DNA from: JBELHR01 sp049606855
Lineage (GTDB): Bacteria > Bacteroidota > Bacteroidia > Flavobacteriales > Flavobacteriaceae
Length of the DNA: 64,000 bases
Assembly (NCBI GenBank): GCA_049606855.1
Contig: JBMYVY010000008.1
Span: forward strand, 34,600-98,599
Reading direction: 5' to 3'
This document shows positions 17,424 through 26,158 of this stretch, piece after piece. Under the pieces are notes generated by a model. That model ran no database searches. It was not told the DNA's origin and saw nothing but the letters and a program-made list of their open reading frames with translations. The stretch's first letter is position 1. Every line of letters starts with the position of its first letter. Position numbers and translations under genes: made by a program.

Positions 17424-18947
17424 ATGGAAACATCAAATTATATCGCAGGAGACTTAAGTGCTCAAGGAAGTAAAACTTTCAAAACCTTTAATCCAAAGTT
17501 AATTCAGGAATTGGATGGAGTATTTACAGAAGCTACTGCTACTGAAATTGATTTAGCTGTTGAAAAGGCTCAGGAAGCTTTTGAGGTATATCGTCACATT
17601 CCTTCAGTGAGAAGAGCGGATTTTTTAAGAGCTATTGCTGAAGAAATTGAAGCACTAGGAGATGCTTTGTTCAATCGTTATTGTGCAGAATCTGGATTAC
17701 CAGAAGGTAGAGCTCAAGGAGAGTGTGCAAGAACGGTATTTCAATTGAGAACTTTTGCCGATCACATAGAAGAAGGATCTTATGTCGAGGCAAGTATCGA
17801 TCGCGGAGATGTTGATTTAAGAAAGATGATGATACCTATTGGACCTATCGCTGTTTTCGGGGCTAGTAATTTTCCATTGGCTTATTCTACTGCAGGTGGA
17901 GATACTGCTTCAGCTTTGGCTGCAGGCTGTCCAGTAATTGTTAAATCTCATCCCATGCACGCTGGAACAGGAAACCTCGTCGCAGGGGCGATTACTCGTG
18001 CAGCTGAAAAAACAGGCATGCCAAAAGGAGTGTTTTCTAATTTGAATTCTACAGGAATCGAGGTTGGTCAGCAGGTCGTTTTACATCCTGGAATTAAAGG
18101 TGTTGGTTTTACGGGCTCTATCGCAGGAGGACGTGCATTGTATAATTTAGCGGCAACTCGAGAAGAACCAATTCCAGTTTTTGCAGAGATGGGCTCGATC
18201 AATCCAGTTGTTGTGCTGCCTTCAGCTTTACATAATGATCGTTCAAAATGGATTGAAGAATACGTCGGTTCAATTGCGCTTGGCGCGGGTCAATTCTGCA
18301 CGAATCCCGGACTTATTTTGGCCATTGAAAGCGATCGATTAGAGGGTTTTGTTTCTGGACTAGCGGAAGGGTTAAACAAACGGGAAGATCAAGTTATGTT
18401 GCATCCAAACATCGCTTCTAATTACGAAAATAACAGAAGATTATTGAGTTCTCAAAATGGGGTGATTCAATTGACTCAAGAAGATAAACAAGCTAATTTA
18501 CTCCAGTGTTCTGGTGAAGACTTTTTAAAGAATTCAAATCTTCATACTGAGGTATTTGGTCCATCTTCCTTAGTGGTGAGATGTGCTAACCGTGAGGAGT
18601 TAAATCAAATAATAAAAGGACTGGAGGGTCAATTAACTGGAACTATTTTGGCAGGTGATTTGGATTTGGTGGATTATAGTGATACCGTAGTGGCACTTCA
18701 AGGAAGAGTTGGGCGAATTATTTTTAATGGAGTTCCAACGGGAGTGGCTGTTAGCCCCTCAATGGTGCATGGAGGGCCTTATCCGGCATCTTCAGATGCT
18801 CGATTTACTGCTGTTGGAATCGAATCGGTAAAACGTTGGATTAGACCCTTTTCTTATCAGGGTTGGCCAAGTGAATTGCTACCTGATGCTTTGCAGGATG
18901 ACAATCCTTTAGGAATTTTAAGACGTGAAGATGGTAAAATGATATGA
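17424..18947 (+). CDS. 2-Oxoglutarate semialdehyde (2,5-dioxovalerate) dehydrogenase
   Basis: A 507-residue NAD(P)-dependent aldehyde dehydrogenase. Catalytic residues are visible: Asn149 in GASNFPLA, Glu255 in FAEMGSINP and the nucleophile Cys292 in GAGQFCTNPG. The FAEMGSINP form is typical of the 2,5-dioxovalerate dehydrogenase subgroup. In this operon it would oxidise the semialdehyde made by the DapA-like enzyme to 2-oxoglutarate, feeding the TCA cycle. It overlaps the epimerase gene by four bases (ATGA). Confidence 0.92.
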   Translation: METSNYIAGDLSAQGSKTFKTFNPKLIQELDGVFTEATATEIDLAVEKAQEAFEVYRHIPSVRRADFLRAIAEEIEALGDALFNRYCAESGLPEGRAQGECARTVFQLRTFADHIEEGSYVEASIDRGDVDLRKMMIPIGPIAVFGASNFPLAYSTAGGDTASALAAGCPVIVKSHPMHAGTGNLVAGAITRAAEKTGMPKGVFSNLNSTGIEVGQQVVLHPGIKGVGFTGSIAGGRALYNLAATREEPIPVFAEMGSINPVVVLPSALHNDRSKWIEEYVGSIALGAGQFCTNPGLILAIESDRLEGFVSGLAEGLNKREDQVMLHPNIASNYENNRRLLSSQNGVIQLTQEDKQANLLQCSGEDFLKNSNLHTEVFGPSSLVVRCANREELNQIIKGLEGQLTGTILAGDLDLVDYSDTVVALQGRVGRIIFNGVPTGVAVSPSMVHGGPYPASSDARFTAVGIESVKRWIRPFSYQGWPSELLPDALQDDNPLGILRREDGKMI

Positions 18948-19954
18948 AGTCAACATTTTTTTGCATAGATGGTCATACTTGTGGTAACCCTGTTCGCCTT
19001 GTAGCAGGAGGAGCACCAATTTTGCCGGGCAAAACCATGGCAGAAAAGCGTTTGTATTTTATGGAGCACTATGACTGGATCCGTCAGGGCTTAATGTACG
19101 AGCCTCGTGGACATGATATGATGAGTGGTTCATTTTTATATCCGCCTTCGAATCCGGACAATGATTTCGGGATTATATTTATTGAAACTTCGGGTTGTTT
19201 ACCGATGTGTGGACATGGGAGTATTGGTACTATCACAATGGCTTTACAAGAAGGATTGGTCACCCCCAAGGTTGCTGGGAAGTTAAAAATGGAGACTCCA
19301 GCAGGGTTAGTTGAGGTGACTTATCGCCAAGAAGGAACGAAAGTCTTAGAGGTGAGTCTAGTCAATGTTCCATCGTTTCTCGCAGCGGAAGATTTAAAGG
19401 TTTATAGCAACATATTGAAGACTGAACTAAATTTTGATTTGGCATATGGAGGAAATTTTTACGCCATATTTGATCCTCAAAAGAGTTTCAGCGGTATACA
19501 GGATTTTTCTGCATCACAATTGATTGCTTTGAGTCAAGAAGTAAGGCCAAGAATAAATGAGCGCTATAATGAACTCGCAGTTCATCCTCTACACAATGAA
19601 ATTAATGGAGTGAAACACCTAATGTGGACGGGAGATGTAATTGATCCCGATTCTACGGCTAGGAACGCTGTTTTTTATGGGGACAAAGCCATTGATCGAT
19701 CTCCTTGCGGAACCGGAACTTCAGCAAGACTTGCGCAATGGGCCGCAAAGGGCATGCTCGACATTGGAGAAAATTTTGTTCATGAAAGTATTATTGGATC
19801 AAAGTTTAATGCTCAGATTGTGGATAGAGTTCATGTTGGTGACTTCCAAGCTATTGTTCCTATGGTGAGTGGATGGGCTAAGCAATACGGTTATAATACC
19901 ATAAGTATCGATCAGGAGGAAGACCCTTTTGCACATGGATTTCAAGTAATTTAG
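18944..19954 (+). CDS. 4-Hydroxyproline 2-epimerase (proline racemase family)
   Basis: A 336-residue cofactor-independent epimerase interconverting trans-4-hydroxy-L-proline and cis-4-hydroxy-D-proline. Both catalytic cysteines are present: Cys89 in PMCGHGSIG and Cys255 in RSPCGTGTSAR. The second cysteine argues against the trans-3-hydroxyproline dehydratase branch, which has Thr there. Position between the semialdehyde dehydrogenase and a D-amino-acid-type oxidase supports hydroxyproline rather than proline as substrate. It is coupled to the upstream gene by an ATGA overlap. Confidence 0.93.
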   Translation: MKSTFFCIDGHTCGNPVRLVAGGAPILPGKTMAEKRLYFMEHYDWIRQGLMYEPRGHDMMSGSFLYPPSNPDNDFGIIFIETSGCLPMCGHGSIGTITMALQEGLVTPKVAGKLKMETPAGLVEVTYRQEGTKVLEVSLVNVPSFLAAEDLKVYSNILKTELNFDLAYGGNFYAIFDPQKSFSGIQDFSASQLIALSQEVRPRINERYNELAVHPLHNEINGVKHLMWTGDVIDPDSTARNAVFYGDKAIDRSPCGTGTSARLAQWAAKGMLDIGENFVHESIIGSKFNAQIVDRVHVGDFQAIVPMVSGWAKQYGYNTISIDQEEDPFAHGFQVI

Positions 19955-19956
19955 TT

Positions 19957-21201
19957 ATGAAAAAGTGTATCGTCATTGGAGGAGGAATCATTGGTTTATC
20001 CACCGCTTATTTTTTGCAGAAGCAAGGACATGAAGTTACTGTTTTAGATGCATCCGATAAGGAAGAAGGAGCATCCTATGTGAATGCTGGATATATTACC
20101 CCCAGTCATTTTATTCCCCTTGCTGCTCCTGGAATGATTTCGAAAGGGTTAAAATACATGTTTGATTCATCAAGTCCTTTCTATATGAAACCTCGTTTGG
20201 ATCTGGGATTTTTAGAGTGGTCGTTTCGCTTTTTTAAAGCTTCAACCAAAAAGCATTTACATGCATCGATGGCTCCAATTTATCAGATCAATACCTTGTC
20301 GAGAAATCTCTATTCTAGAATCCTCGAAGAGACAGGGATAGTTTCTCAGTTTGATGCCAAGGGATTGATGATGTATTTTCAAACTGAGGAGGCCAAAGCT
20401 CATGAAGTTAAATTGGCTGAGCAAGCCAATCGTCTTTTTGGAATTGATACAAGGGTTTACGACAAAAATCAAATACAGGATAAATTTGAGCCACATATTG
20501 AAATGAATATTTTGGGAGGCGTTCACTATCCATGTGATCGACAAATGACTCCTGGAGAATTTATGAGGGAATTCAAAACTTATCTTAAATCTGTTGGTGT
20601 TAATTTAGAACATAAAATTAGCGTAGAGGACTTCGAAGTAAAAGGAGGCAAGGTGGTAAAACTAAACACCAATCACGGCAGTTATCAGGCAGATGAGTTT
20701 GTTTTGTGTACTGGGGCTTGGACACCGAAATTGGCAAAAAAATTAAATATAAAATTACTTATCGAGGCTGGGAAAGGCTATAGGCTGGATGTTTTTGAAA
20801 ATACAGGAATCAATATGTCTGCTATTCTTGTAGAAAGAAATATGGCGGTAAGCCCCATGGATGGATTTACAAGATTTGCTGGAACCATGGAAATTGCAGG
20901 AATGAATTCGCAGATTCGGAAAGAACGTGTAAATGCCATTAAAAATGGAGCTGAGGCTTTTTATAAGGAATTAAAAGTACCGAGCTATGCTGTGGAAAAA
21001 GCTGCTTTTGGGATGCGCCCTGTTTCTTTTGACGGACTTCCATTTATAGGAAAAGCTGAGCCACTAAATAATTTAACGATTGCAAGTGGTCACGCGATGA
21101 TGGGTTGGAGTTTGGGACCTGCTACAGGAAAATTGGTGCAAGAACTAATAGATGATCACCCCAAAAGCATGAATATCGATGCCTTTAGGGTGAATCGTTA
21201 A
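19957..21201 (+). CDS. FAD-dependent D-amino acid dehydrogenase, probable D-hydroxyproline oxidase
   Basis: A 414-residue DadA-like flavoprotein. The N-terminal loop GGGIIGLSTAYFL (about residues 8-20) binds FAD, and the C-terminal GMRPVSFDGLPFIG and GHAMMGWSLGPATG are typical of the DAO family. In this operon it should oxidise cis-4-hydroxy-D-proline to 1-pyrroline-4-hydroxy-2-carboxylate, passing electrons to the membrane quinone pool or oxygen. It starts two bases after the epimerase and closes the operon. Its stop codon abuts that of a convergent PepSY-type gene. Confidence 0.9.
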   Translation: MKKCIVIGGGIIGLSTAYFLQKQGHEVTVLDASDKEEGASYVNAGYITPSHFIPLAAPGMISKGLKYMFDSSSPFYMKPRLDLGFLEWSFRFFKASTKKHLHASMAPIYQINTLSRNLYSRILEETGIVSQFDAKGLMMYFQTEEAKAHEVKLAEQANRLFGIDTRVYDKNQIQDKFEPHIEMNILGGVHYPCDRQMTPGEFMREFKTYLKSVGVNLEHKISVEDFEVKGGKVVKLNTNHGSYQADEFVLCTGAWTPKLAKKLNIKLLIEAGKGYRLDVFENTGINMSAILVERNMAVSPMDGFTRFAGTMEIAGMNSQIRKERVNAIKNGAEAFYKELKVPSYAVEKAAFGMRPVSFDGLPFIGKAEPLNNLTIASGHAMMGWSLGPATGKLVQELIDDHPKSMNIDAFRVNR

Positions 21202-21759
21202 CTATCCTAAGAAAATTAAAAATATAAGAGGGAAAATGACTCCGGCAAGTGCCAGTTTCCAACCTCTTGTTTTGAATCCATTTCTTCCAATTGGAATAAG
21301 GACTCCTGTTGTTGCAATCAAAAGCATGGCGGCTCCAAATATATCAGAGTACCAAATCCAAGATTTATTAGTGGTCTTGTGTAGGTACATTGTGTGGCCA
21401 ATAATAGGAACTTTACGCTTGTATTCTAGTTCACCTTCACCGTTGGACAAATTAATGTCGGCAATTGCATTTTCTTTATAGTAAATTCTCAATTGCTCTT
21501 CTCTTAATCTAAAGGTTTGGTAGGTCAAATCTTCACCTAAATCTTCCGCCCAAGCTTTTACGGCTTCTTGATTTTCAAAAAACTCGGCATCAATATTTTT
21601 CTCGATAACGATGGATTCAGCACTTACTGTATAATCCATTGGGTACCAATCCTGACGGTGATTTAAGATAATTCCCGAAAGTGAAAAGGCAATAATTAAT
21701 CCAAAATAAAAATAGGCAACATCTCTGTGGAGATTACGACTAGTGAACTTATACTTCAT
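21202..21759 (-). CDS. PepSY-associated membrane protein
   Basis: A 185-residue inner-membrane protein. An N-terminal helix (about 14-33) with HRDVAYFYFGL and ILNHRQDW resembles PepSY-associated TM proteins; a periplasmic domain of about 100 residues follows, then HTMYLHKTT and two C-terminal helices. The spaced histidines recall heme- or iron-reductase-like members, but no redox role is shown. On the minus strand a perfect -7 box (TATATTTG, plus-strand 21779-21786) lies 20 bases before the ATG. The family is probable; the function is unknown. Confidence 0.75.
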   Translation of the reverse strand: MKYKFTSRNLHRDVAYFYFGLIIAFSLSGIILNHRQDWYPMDYTVSAESIVIEKNIDAEFFENQEAVKAWAEDLGEDLTYQTFRLREEQLRIYYKENAIADINLSNGEGELEYKRKVPIIGHTMYLHKTTNKSWIWYSDIFGAAMLLIATTGVLIPIGRNGFKTRGWKLALAGVIFPLIFLIFLG

Positions 21760-21818
21760 TTTTGTTCTAAATTTTTGACAAATATATGAAGTTGTTTTTA
21801 TTTAGATTGAATTTAAAT

Positions 21819-21850
21819 AAAAAAATCCGACCATGCAGTCGGATTTTTTT
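21819..21850 (-). terminator. Intrinsic terminator after the M20 dipeptidase gene
   Basis: ATCCGAC and GTCGGAT form a stem around a six-base loop, flanked by A and T runs, so on the minus strand the hairpin is followed by a T-tract. It begins at the dipeptidase stop codon and separates that gene from the PepSY-type gene promoter. Confidence 0.85.
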
Positions 21851-23238
21851 TACTCAGCCAATTCGCTGTAATATTTGTAAAAATAAGGTATGGTTTCAAT
21901 ACCTTTTAAATAATTAAAAACCCCAAAATGCTCATTGGGTGAATGAATCGCATCCGAATCCAATCCGAATCCCATCAAGATTGATTTGCTGTCCAGCTCT
22001 TGTTCAAAAAGTGCCACGATAGGAATTGATCCCCCAGAACGTTGAGGAATTGCTTGAACCCCAAAGGTTTTTGTATATGCCTTATTGGCCGCTTGATATC
22101 CTATATTGGTAATTGGAGTAACATATGGAAGCCCTCCATGATGAGGTTTAGTCACTACCTTAATTCCTTTTGGAGCAATGGATTCAAAATGCTCGCAGAA
22201 AAGTTCAGTAATACGATCAGGGTTTTGGCCAGGAACTAAACGCATAGAAATTTTTGCATAAGCCTTGGAAGCAATAACGGTCTTCGCTCCCTCTCCAGTA
22301 TATCCACCCCAAATACCGTTTACATCAAGCGTTGGTCTAATTGAATTACGCTCGTTTGTGGTATATCCTTTTTCACCATACACACTTTCTATATCCAAAG
22401 CCTCTTGATAATCTTTCAATGAAAATGGCGCTTTTGCCATGTCTGCACGCTCTTCAGTACTCAATTCTTCAACGCCATCATAAAAGCCAGGAATGGTAAT
22501 ACGATTGTCCTGATCTTGTAAAGAAGCAATCATTTTTGCTAAAATATTAATAGGGTTGGCTACAGCTCCTCCATAGAGTCCTGAATGTAAATCTCTATTC
22601 GGCCCAGTAAGCTCCACCTCAACATAAGAGAGTCCTCTTAATCCTGTTGTAATAGAGGGCTGCTCGTTAGAAATCATTCCTGTATCCGAAATTAGGATAA
22701 CATCATTTTTCAGTTTCTCGTGATTTCGCTTTACAAACCATTCCAAAGAAGGAGATCCGATTTCCTCTTCACCCTCAATCATAAATTTCACATTACAAGG
22801 TAATTTATCTTCTTTGATCATGTATTCAAAGGCTTTGACGTGCATGAACATTTGGCCTTTGTCATCACAAGCCCCTCGTGCAAAGATGGCTCCCTCCGGA
22901 TGGATTTTGGTTGGTTTAATCACAGGTTCAAACGCAGGACTGTCCCATAGATCAATTGGATCAGCAGGTTGAACGTCATAATGCCCATAGACAAGAACTG
23001 TAGGTTTGTCCGGGTCAATTATTTTTTCTCCATAGACAATCGGATACCCTGGGGTTTCACAGAGTTCTACAGCATCACAGCCAGATTTAATTAAAGCTTC
23101 TTTTACGGCGTCTGCGGTGGCCAAAACATCGGTTTGATAAGCAGGATCAGCACTTACTGATGGAATTTTCAGTAAATCAATAAGTTCCTGAATTAAGCGA
23201 TCTTTTTCGCTTGAAATATAGTTTTTGATAGTGTCCAT
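21850..23238 (-). CDS. M20 family metallo-dipeptidase
   Basis: A 462-residue zinc peptidase of the M20/M25/M40 type, similar in layout to carnosine dipeptidase-like enzymes. Metal ligands are visible in YGHYDVQP, GACDDKGQ, EGEEEIGS, and late GSIPIVALF and HSPNEHF. It has no signal peptide, so it probably cleaves imported dipeptides in the cytosol. It is monocistronic, with its own terminator, and divergent from tRNA-Leu. Confidence 0.93.
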   Translation of the reverse strand: MDTIKNYISSEKDRLIQELIDLLKIPSVSADPAYQTDVLATADAVKEALIKSGCDAVELCETPGYPIVYGEKIIDPDKPTVLVYGHYDVQPADPIDLWDSPAFEPVIKPTKIHPEGAIFARGACDDKGQMFMHVKAFEYMIKEDKLPCNVKFMIEGEEEIGSPSLEWFVKRNHEKLKNDVILISDTGMISNEQPSITTGLRGLSYVEVELTGPNRDLHSGLYGGAVANPINILAKMIASLQDQDNRITIPGFYDGVEELSTEERADMAKAPFSLKDYQEALDIESVYGEKGYTTNERNSIRPTLDVNGIWGGYTGEGAKTVIASKAYAKISMRLVPGQNPDRITELFCEHFESIAPKGIKVVTKPHHGGLPYVTPITNIGYQAANKAYTKTFGVQAIPQRSGGSIPIVALFEQELDSKSILMGFGLDSDAIHSPNEHFGVFNYLKGIETIPYFYKYYSELAE

Positions 23239-23287
23239 AGTTTAAAATAAATTTGAGTAAAAATACAAAAAAAGGATAGTTTATGTT

Positions 23288-23316
23288 TTGGGAATTCCAA
23301 ATAAGATGTATATTTG
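23288..23316 (+). promoter_or_regulatory. Promoter of tRNA-Leu
   Basis: TTG at 23288-23290, an 18-base spacer and TATATTTG at 23309-23316 match the Bacteroidota housekeeping promoter exactly. The -7 box ends 12 bases before the mature tRNA 5' end. Confidence 0.85.
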
Positions 23317-23328
23317 CACGCACAAAAT

Positions 23329-23413
23329 GCGGGCGTGGTGGAATTGGTAGACACGCTAGACTTAGGATCTAGTGCCGCAAGGTGTGAGAGTTCGAGTCTC
23401 TCCGCCCGCACCA
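23329..23413 (+). tRNA. tRNA-Leu (anticodon UAG)
   Basis: A class II tRNA of 85 bases with the 3' CCA encoded (23411-23413). The acceptor stem GCGGGCG pairs fully with CGCCCGC. The anticodon loop is CTTAGGA between CTAGA and TCTAG, giving anticodon TAG, which reads CUN leucine codons. A long variable arm (around TGCCGCAAGGTGT) is present, as required for tRNA-Leu, and the T arm carries TTCGAGTC. It is a single gene with its own promoter and terminator. Confidence 0.98.
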
Positions 23414-23416
23414 AAC

Positions 23417-23450
23417 AAAAAAGACGATTCAATTGAATCGTCTTTTTTTT
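23417..23450. terminator. Bidirectional terminator between tRNA-Leu and the ABC1 kinase gene
   Basis: A perfect palindrome AAGACGATTC/GAATCGTCTT around AATT, with A and T runs on the two sides. It can end the tRNA-Leu transcript rightward and the kinase transcript leftward. The kinase stop lies six bases beyond it. Confidence 0.9.
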
Positions 23451-23455
23451 GGAAC

Positions 23456-24757
23456 CTAGTTCAGTTTGAAAGTGTTGATTTCGACGTTCTGAGCTCCTAT
23501 ATCATGCATCAGGTTATACAACCCGAAAAATGTTCTATTTATATATATAAAGTGTTTTGACCCTCGATTTCCATTGACTTCCTTTAGCTGGCTATTTGCA
23601 GCATATTTTTTTCCAAGAGAGGCAATTTTTTCAAAAAAATCATCATTAGAAAAATCGAATTCTTCATGTTGAAATGGTTGGGTAAATAAGCTTAACATTT
23701 CTCTGAACAAATCCGTGAAAAGAGCTATTTCTGCTTGAGAGTCGTCTGGACGAAGAATTTCCAACTCCTTTAATTTGGAATCAAATATTTGATCATCGGC
23801 AATTGCCTTAGGGTCCACCAAATCAAAATAGGGCACATAAAATTCTTCTGGAATTTCTTTCATACAGCCGAAGTCAAGCGCTACAAGATCCTTGTTTTTA
23901 TCAATTAAAAAGTTACCAGGATGTGGGTCTGCATGTACCTTACGCAATATATGGATCTGATACATGTAGAAATCCCATAAGGTTTGCCCTAGCTTGTTTC
24001 GTTGCTCTTGGCTTAAGTTCATTTGTTCAGACAAGTGATTTCCACTGATCCAATCCATGACTAAAATTCGATCTGTAGAAAGTTCTGGATAATATTCAGG
24101 GAATTTGAGCCCTTTAATGTTTTTACAAGCCTCTTTGATTTCAAGACTTTGATTTAACTCTCTTTTGTAATCTGTTTCCTCTAAGAGTTTTTGCTCTACT
24201 TCTTGAAAATATCGGTCAGAATCTTTACCTCGAATATTAAATAATTTAAGTGCAAAAGGTTTGACCAGAGCTAAATCAGAACCAATACTATCGGCAACGC
24301 CAGGGTACTGAATTTTTACCGCAAGTTTCTTTCCATCTTTTTCCGCTTGGTGCACTTGCCCTATACTGGCAGCAAATCGAGAGGATTTTTCAAAGCGATC
24401 GAAAAGTTGTTCCGGATATTTCCCGTAATACCTTTTAAAACTTTGACGTACTAGTGGAGGGGAGAGGGGAGGAACTGAAAATTGAGCCAAGGAAAACTGT
24501 TCTACATAGGCTTTGGGCATGATGTTTTTTTCCATACTCAGCATTTGAGCAACCTTTAAGGCACTTCCTTTCATGGTTTTGAGACCGTCGTAAATATCTT
24601 CAGCATTATCAGCATCTAATTTTTCTTTGGCCTGCGAATCACCACTGAGTTGGTTCCCGTAATATTTAATATAATTCCCACCGACTTTTAGACCTGTTTC
24701 TACAAGTTTAGAAGCCCTGGCAATTTTGGTTTTAGGAATGTAGTTTATGTTTTTCAA
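23456..24757 (-). CDS. ABC1/AarF/UbiB-family atypical kinase
   Basis: A 433-residue protein of the UbiB/ADCK atypical kinase family, linked in other bacteria to quinone and lipid metabolism. Visible are GSALKVAQMLS (the KxGQ-type motif, but with Ala for Gly), the Ala-rich loop FAASIGQVHQAE, the ATP lysine in AVKIQYPG, catalytic HADPHPGNFL and metal-binding ALDFGCMKE. No C-terminal membrane anchor is obvious. The start overlaps the stop of an upstream TetR gene by four bases, so the pair forms one translationally coupled unit. Confidence 0.88.
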   Translation of the reverse strand: MKNINYIPKTKIARASKLVETGLKVGGNYIKYYGNQLSGDSQAKEKLDADNAEDIYDGLKTMKGSALKVAQMLSMEKNIMPKAYVEQFSLAQFSVPPLSPPLVRQSFKRYYGKYPEQLFDRFEKSSRFAASIGQVHQAEKDGKKLAVKIQYPGVADSIGSDLALVKPFALKLFNIRGKDSDRYFQEVEQKLLEETDYKRELNQSLEIKEACKNIKGLKFPEYYPELSTDRILVMDWISGNHLSEQMNLSQEQRNKLGQTLWDFYMYQIHILRKVHADPHPGNFLIDKNKDLVALDFGCMKEIPEEFYVPYFDLVDPKAIADDQIFDSKLKELEILRPDDSQAEIALFTDLFREMLSLFTQPFQHEEFDFSNDDFFEKIASLGKKYAANSQLKEVNGNRGSKHFIYINRTFFGLYNLMHDIGAQNVEINTFKLN

Positions 24758-25392
24758 TCTTGGAATTTTTCTTTAAATAAAAATTTGCCGAAGTCCATTA
24801 CATGTTCTAGGTTTAAACTTCCAAGGACTTGGAAGGAAGCTTGAACTGACTTTTCAATGTAAAGATCTGTTTTCTCAAACCCCGCCGATTCATCATCCAT
24901 CCAAAACTTTAGGGTCATCAAAAATTGACTAAAGAAACTCTCCCCAACAGCCTTGGTTTGAAGTTTTGTAATTCTATTCTCTTTAATGTCAAAAGGTTCT
25001 AAGTTTAGCGTATTGATGAATTGTAAGAACCCGGTTTTCATGTCCTTGAGTTTAGACATTTCTTTAATTCCTAAATCCATTAAAACAAAGGAACGATTCG
25101 CTGTAAATAACTCAAAAATGGTATAATAATAAGACAATAGCTTTGACTTGGAATCGTAAGTGTCGAAGTCCGGGTCTTCTAAGAGCAGACTTAAAGTTCT
25201 TAGGTGCATAAATTCATATACATAGCGCTCTAAGGGTTTTAGGCTTCCGAAATAGTTGTAAAACTGTTGTTCGTCAATGTTTTTATTTTTGCAAAAATCA
25301 AAGACGTTATAATCTTTAGAATGCCCCTCTAAGCGGTATTCCATATAGTATTTCAGTAAGGTGTCTTTGTCAAATTTAGTCTTCTTAGCCAT
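24754..25392 (-). CDS. TetR-family regulator upstream of the ABC1 kinase
   Basis: A 212-residue all-helical regulator. The N-terminal 60 residues contain a helix-turn-helix, with VFDFCKNKNIDEQQFYNYFG as turn and recognition helix; the rest is a ligand-binding domain with LFTANRSFVLMDLG. The ATG at 25392 is chosen over a TTG six bases upstream. The promoter lies inside a large inverted repeat at 25400-25441, so the gene and the coupled kinase gene are very likely autorepressed. Confidence 0.85.
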   Translation of the reverse strand: MAKKTKFDKDTLLKYYMEYRLEGHSKDYNVFDFCKNKNIDEQQFYNYFGSLKPLERYVYEFMHLRTLSLLLEDPDFDTYDSKSKLLSYYYTIFELFTANRSFVLMDLGIKEMSKLKDMKTGFLQFINTLNLEPFDIKENRITKLQTKAVGESFFSQFLMTLKFWMDDESAGFEKTDLYIEKSVQASFQVLGSLNLEHVMDFGKFLFKEKFQD

Positions 25393-25399
25393 TGTCAAA

Positions 25400-25441
25400 T
25401 TGTTTTGTTTAACAAATATACTATTTTGTTAAACAAAACAA
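25400..25441 (-). promoter_or_regulatory. Operator and promoter of the TetR-ABC1 kinase unit
   Basis: Two perfect 17-base arms (25400-25416 and 25425-25441) form an inverted repeat with an eight-base spacer. Each arm contains its own smaller dyad around GTTTAAC or GTTAAAC. On the minus strand TTG (25441-25439), 18 bases and TATATTTG (25420-25413) form an ideal promoter whose two boxes fall inside the repeat. A bound dimer pair would block RNA polymerase. Confidence 0.8.
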
Positions 25442-25669
25442 CTCAAAAAAACTGTTAAAATGAAGTAGATAGATTTAGACTAAACCCAAAGATATCAAGT
25501 AAAAAGAGACAATAAGTCTCAATACCTATTATATCGCTTAATAATGTTTACATAGCAGCAGTTTTCGAATCAGTAGATTTTCAAAAAATCCAATAATTTA
25601 AATTTCACTTCAATAGGGGATTGTGTGACGTTCAATTATGTCGCATATTGAATAGAAATAGCTACCCCT

Positions 25670-26158
25670 ATGAAACGATTTAATCCTATTTTATTAGCGA
25701 TGCTTTTTTTGAGTTTGTCCATTCAAGCCCAAAAAACAGCATCGTTTATTCGTTTGGCAGATTTAAAGGTTAATAATCTGAGTCTAATGGAGGTTTCTCA
25801 TGATGGACTTAAATCTACCCTAGATTCTAAATCTTCTTCCTATGATAAACAATTGGAGAAAGCGTTAAGAGTATTGAGAGTTGATGGTAATAATTTTGAA
25901 TTCGATGCGGAGAATGACCAATTGGTTCGATTTGATTTGTATTCGGATTTATGTGATGTCAAATTGAAGCAATTAAAACTAAAAGTTGGTGATCAAATAA
26001 AAGATGTTGCAAGTAATTACAATAAGCAATATGAGAGTCATAAGCCTTTTCGCTCAGTAGTGCTTCAGGTGTACGAAGATCAACAGCCTTTTGGAAAATT
26101 ATATATCAAATACAATAAGGAAGATCAAATCGCCTCTTTACATTATTATGCCAAATAA
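25670..26158 (+). CDS. Secreted protein of unknown function
   Basis: A 162-residue protein with a classical signal peptide (basic MKRF, hydrophobic core, cleavage after IQAQ, about residue 21). The mature part of about 140 residues is charged, with alternating beta-like and helical segments (SSYDKQLEKALRVLRVDG, KVGDQIKDVASNY). I do not recognise the family. It stands alone after a 277-base gap that holds the TetR operator but no clear promoter for this gene. Its stop abuts the convergent fdhD stop with no hairpin between them. Confidence 0.65.
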   Translation: MKRFNPILLAMLFLSLSIQAQKTASFIRLADLKVNNLSLMEVSHDGLKSTLDSKSSSYDKQLEKALRVLRVDGNNFEFDAENDQLVRFDLYSDLCDVKLKQLKLKVGDQIKDVASNYNKQYESHKPFRSVVLQVYEDQQPFGKLYIKYNKEDQIASLHYYAK

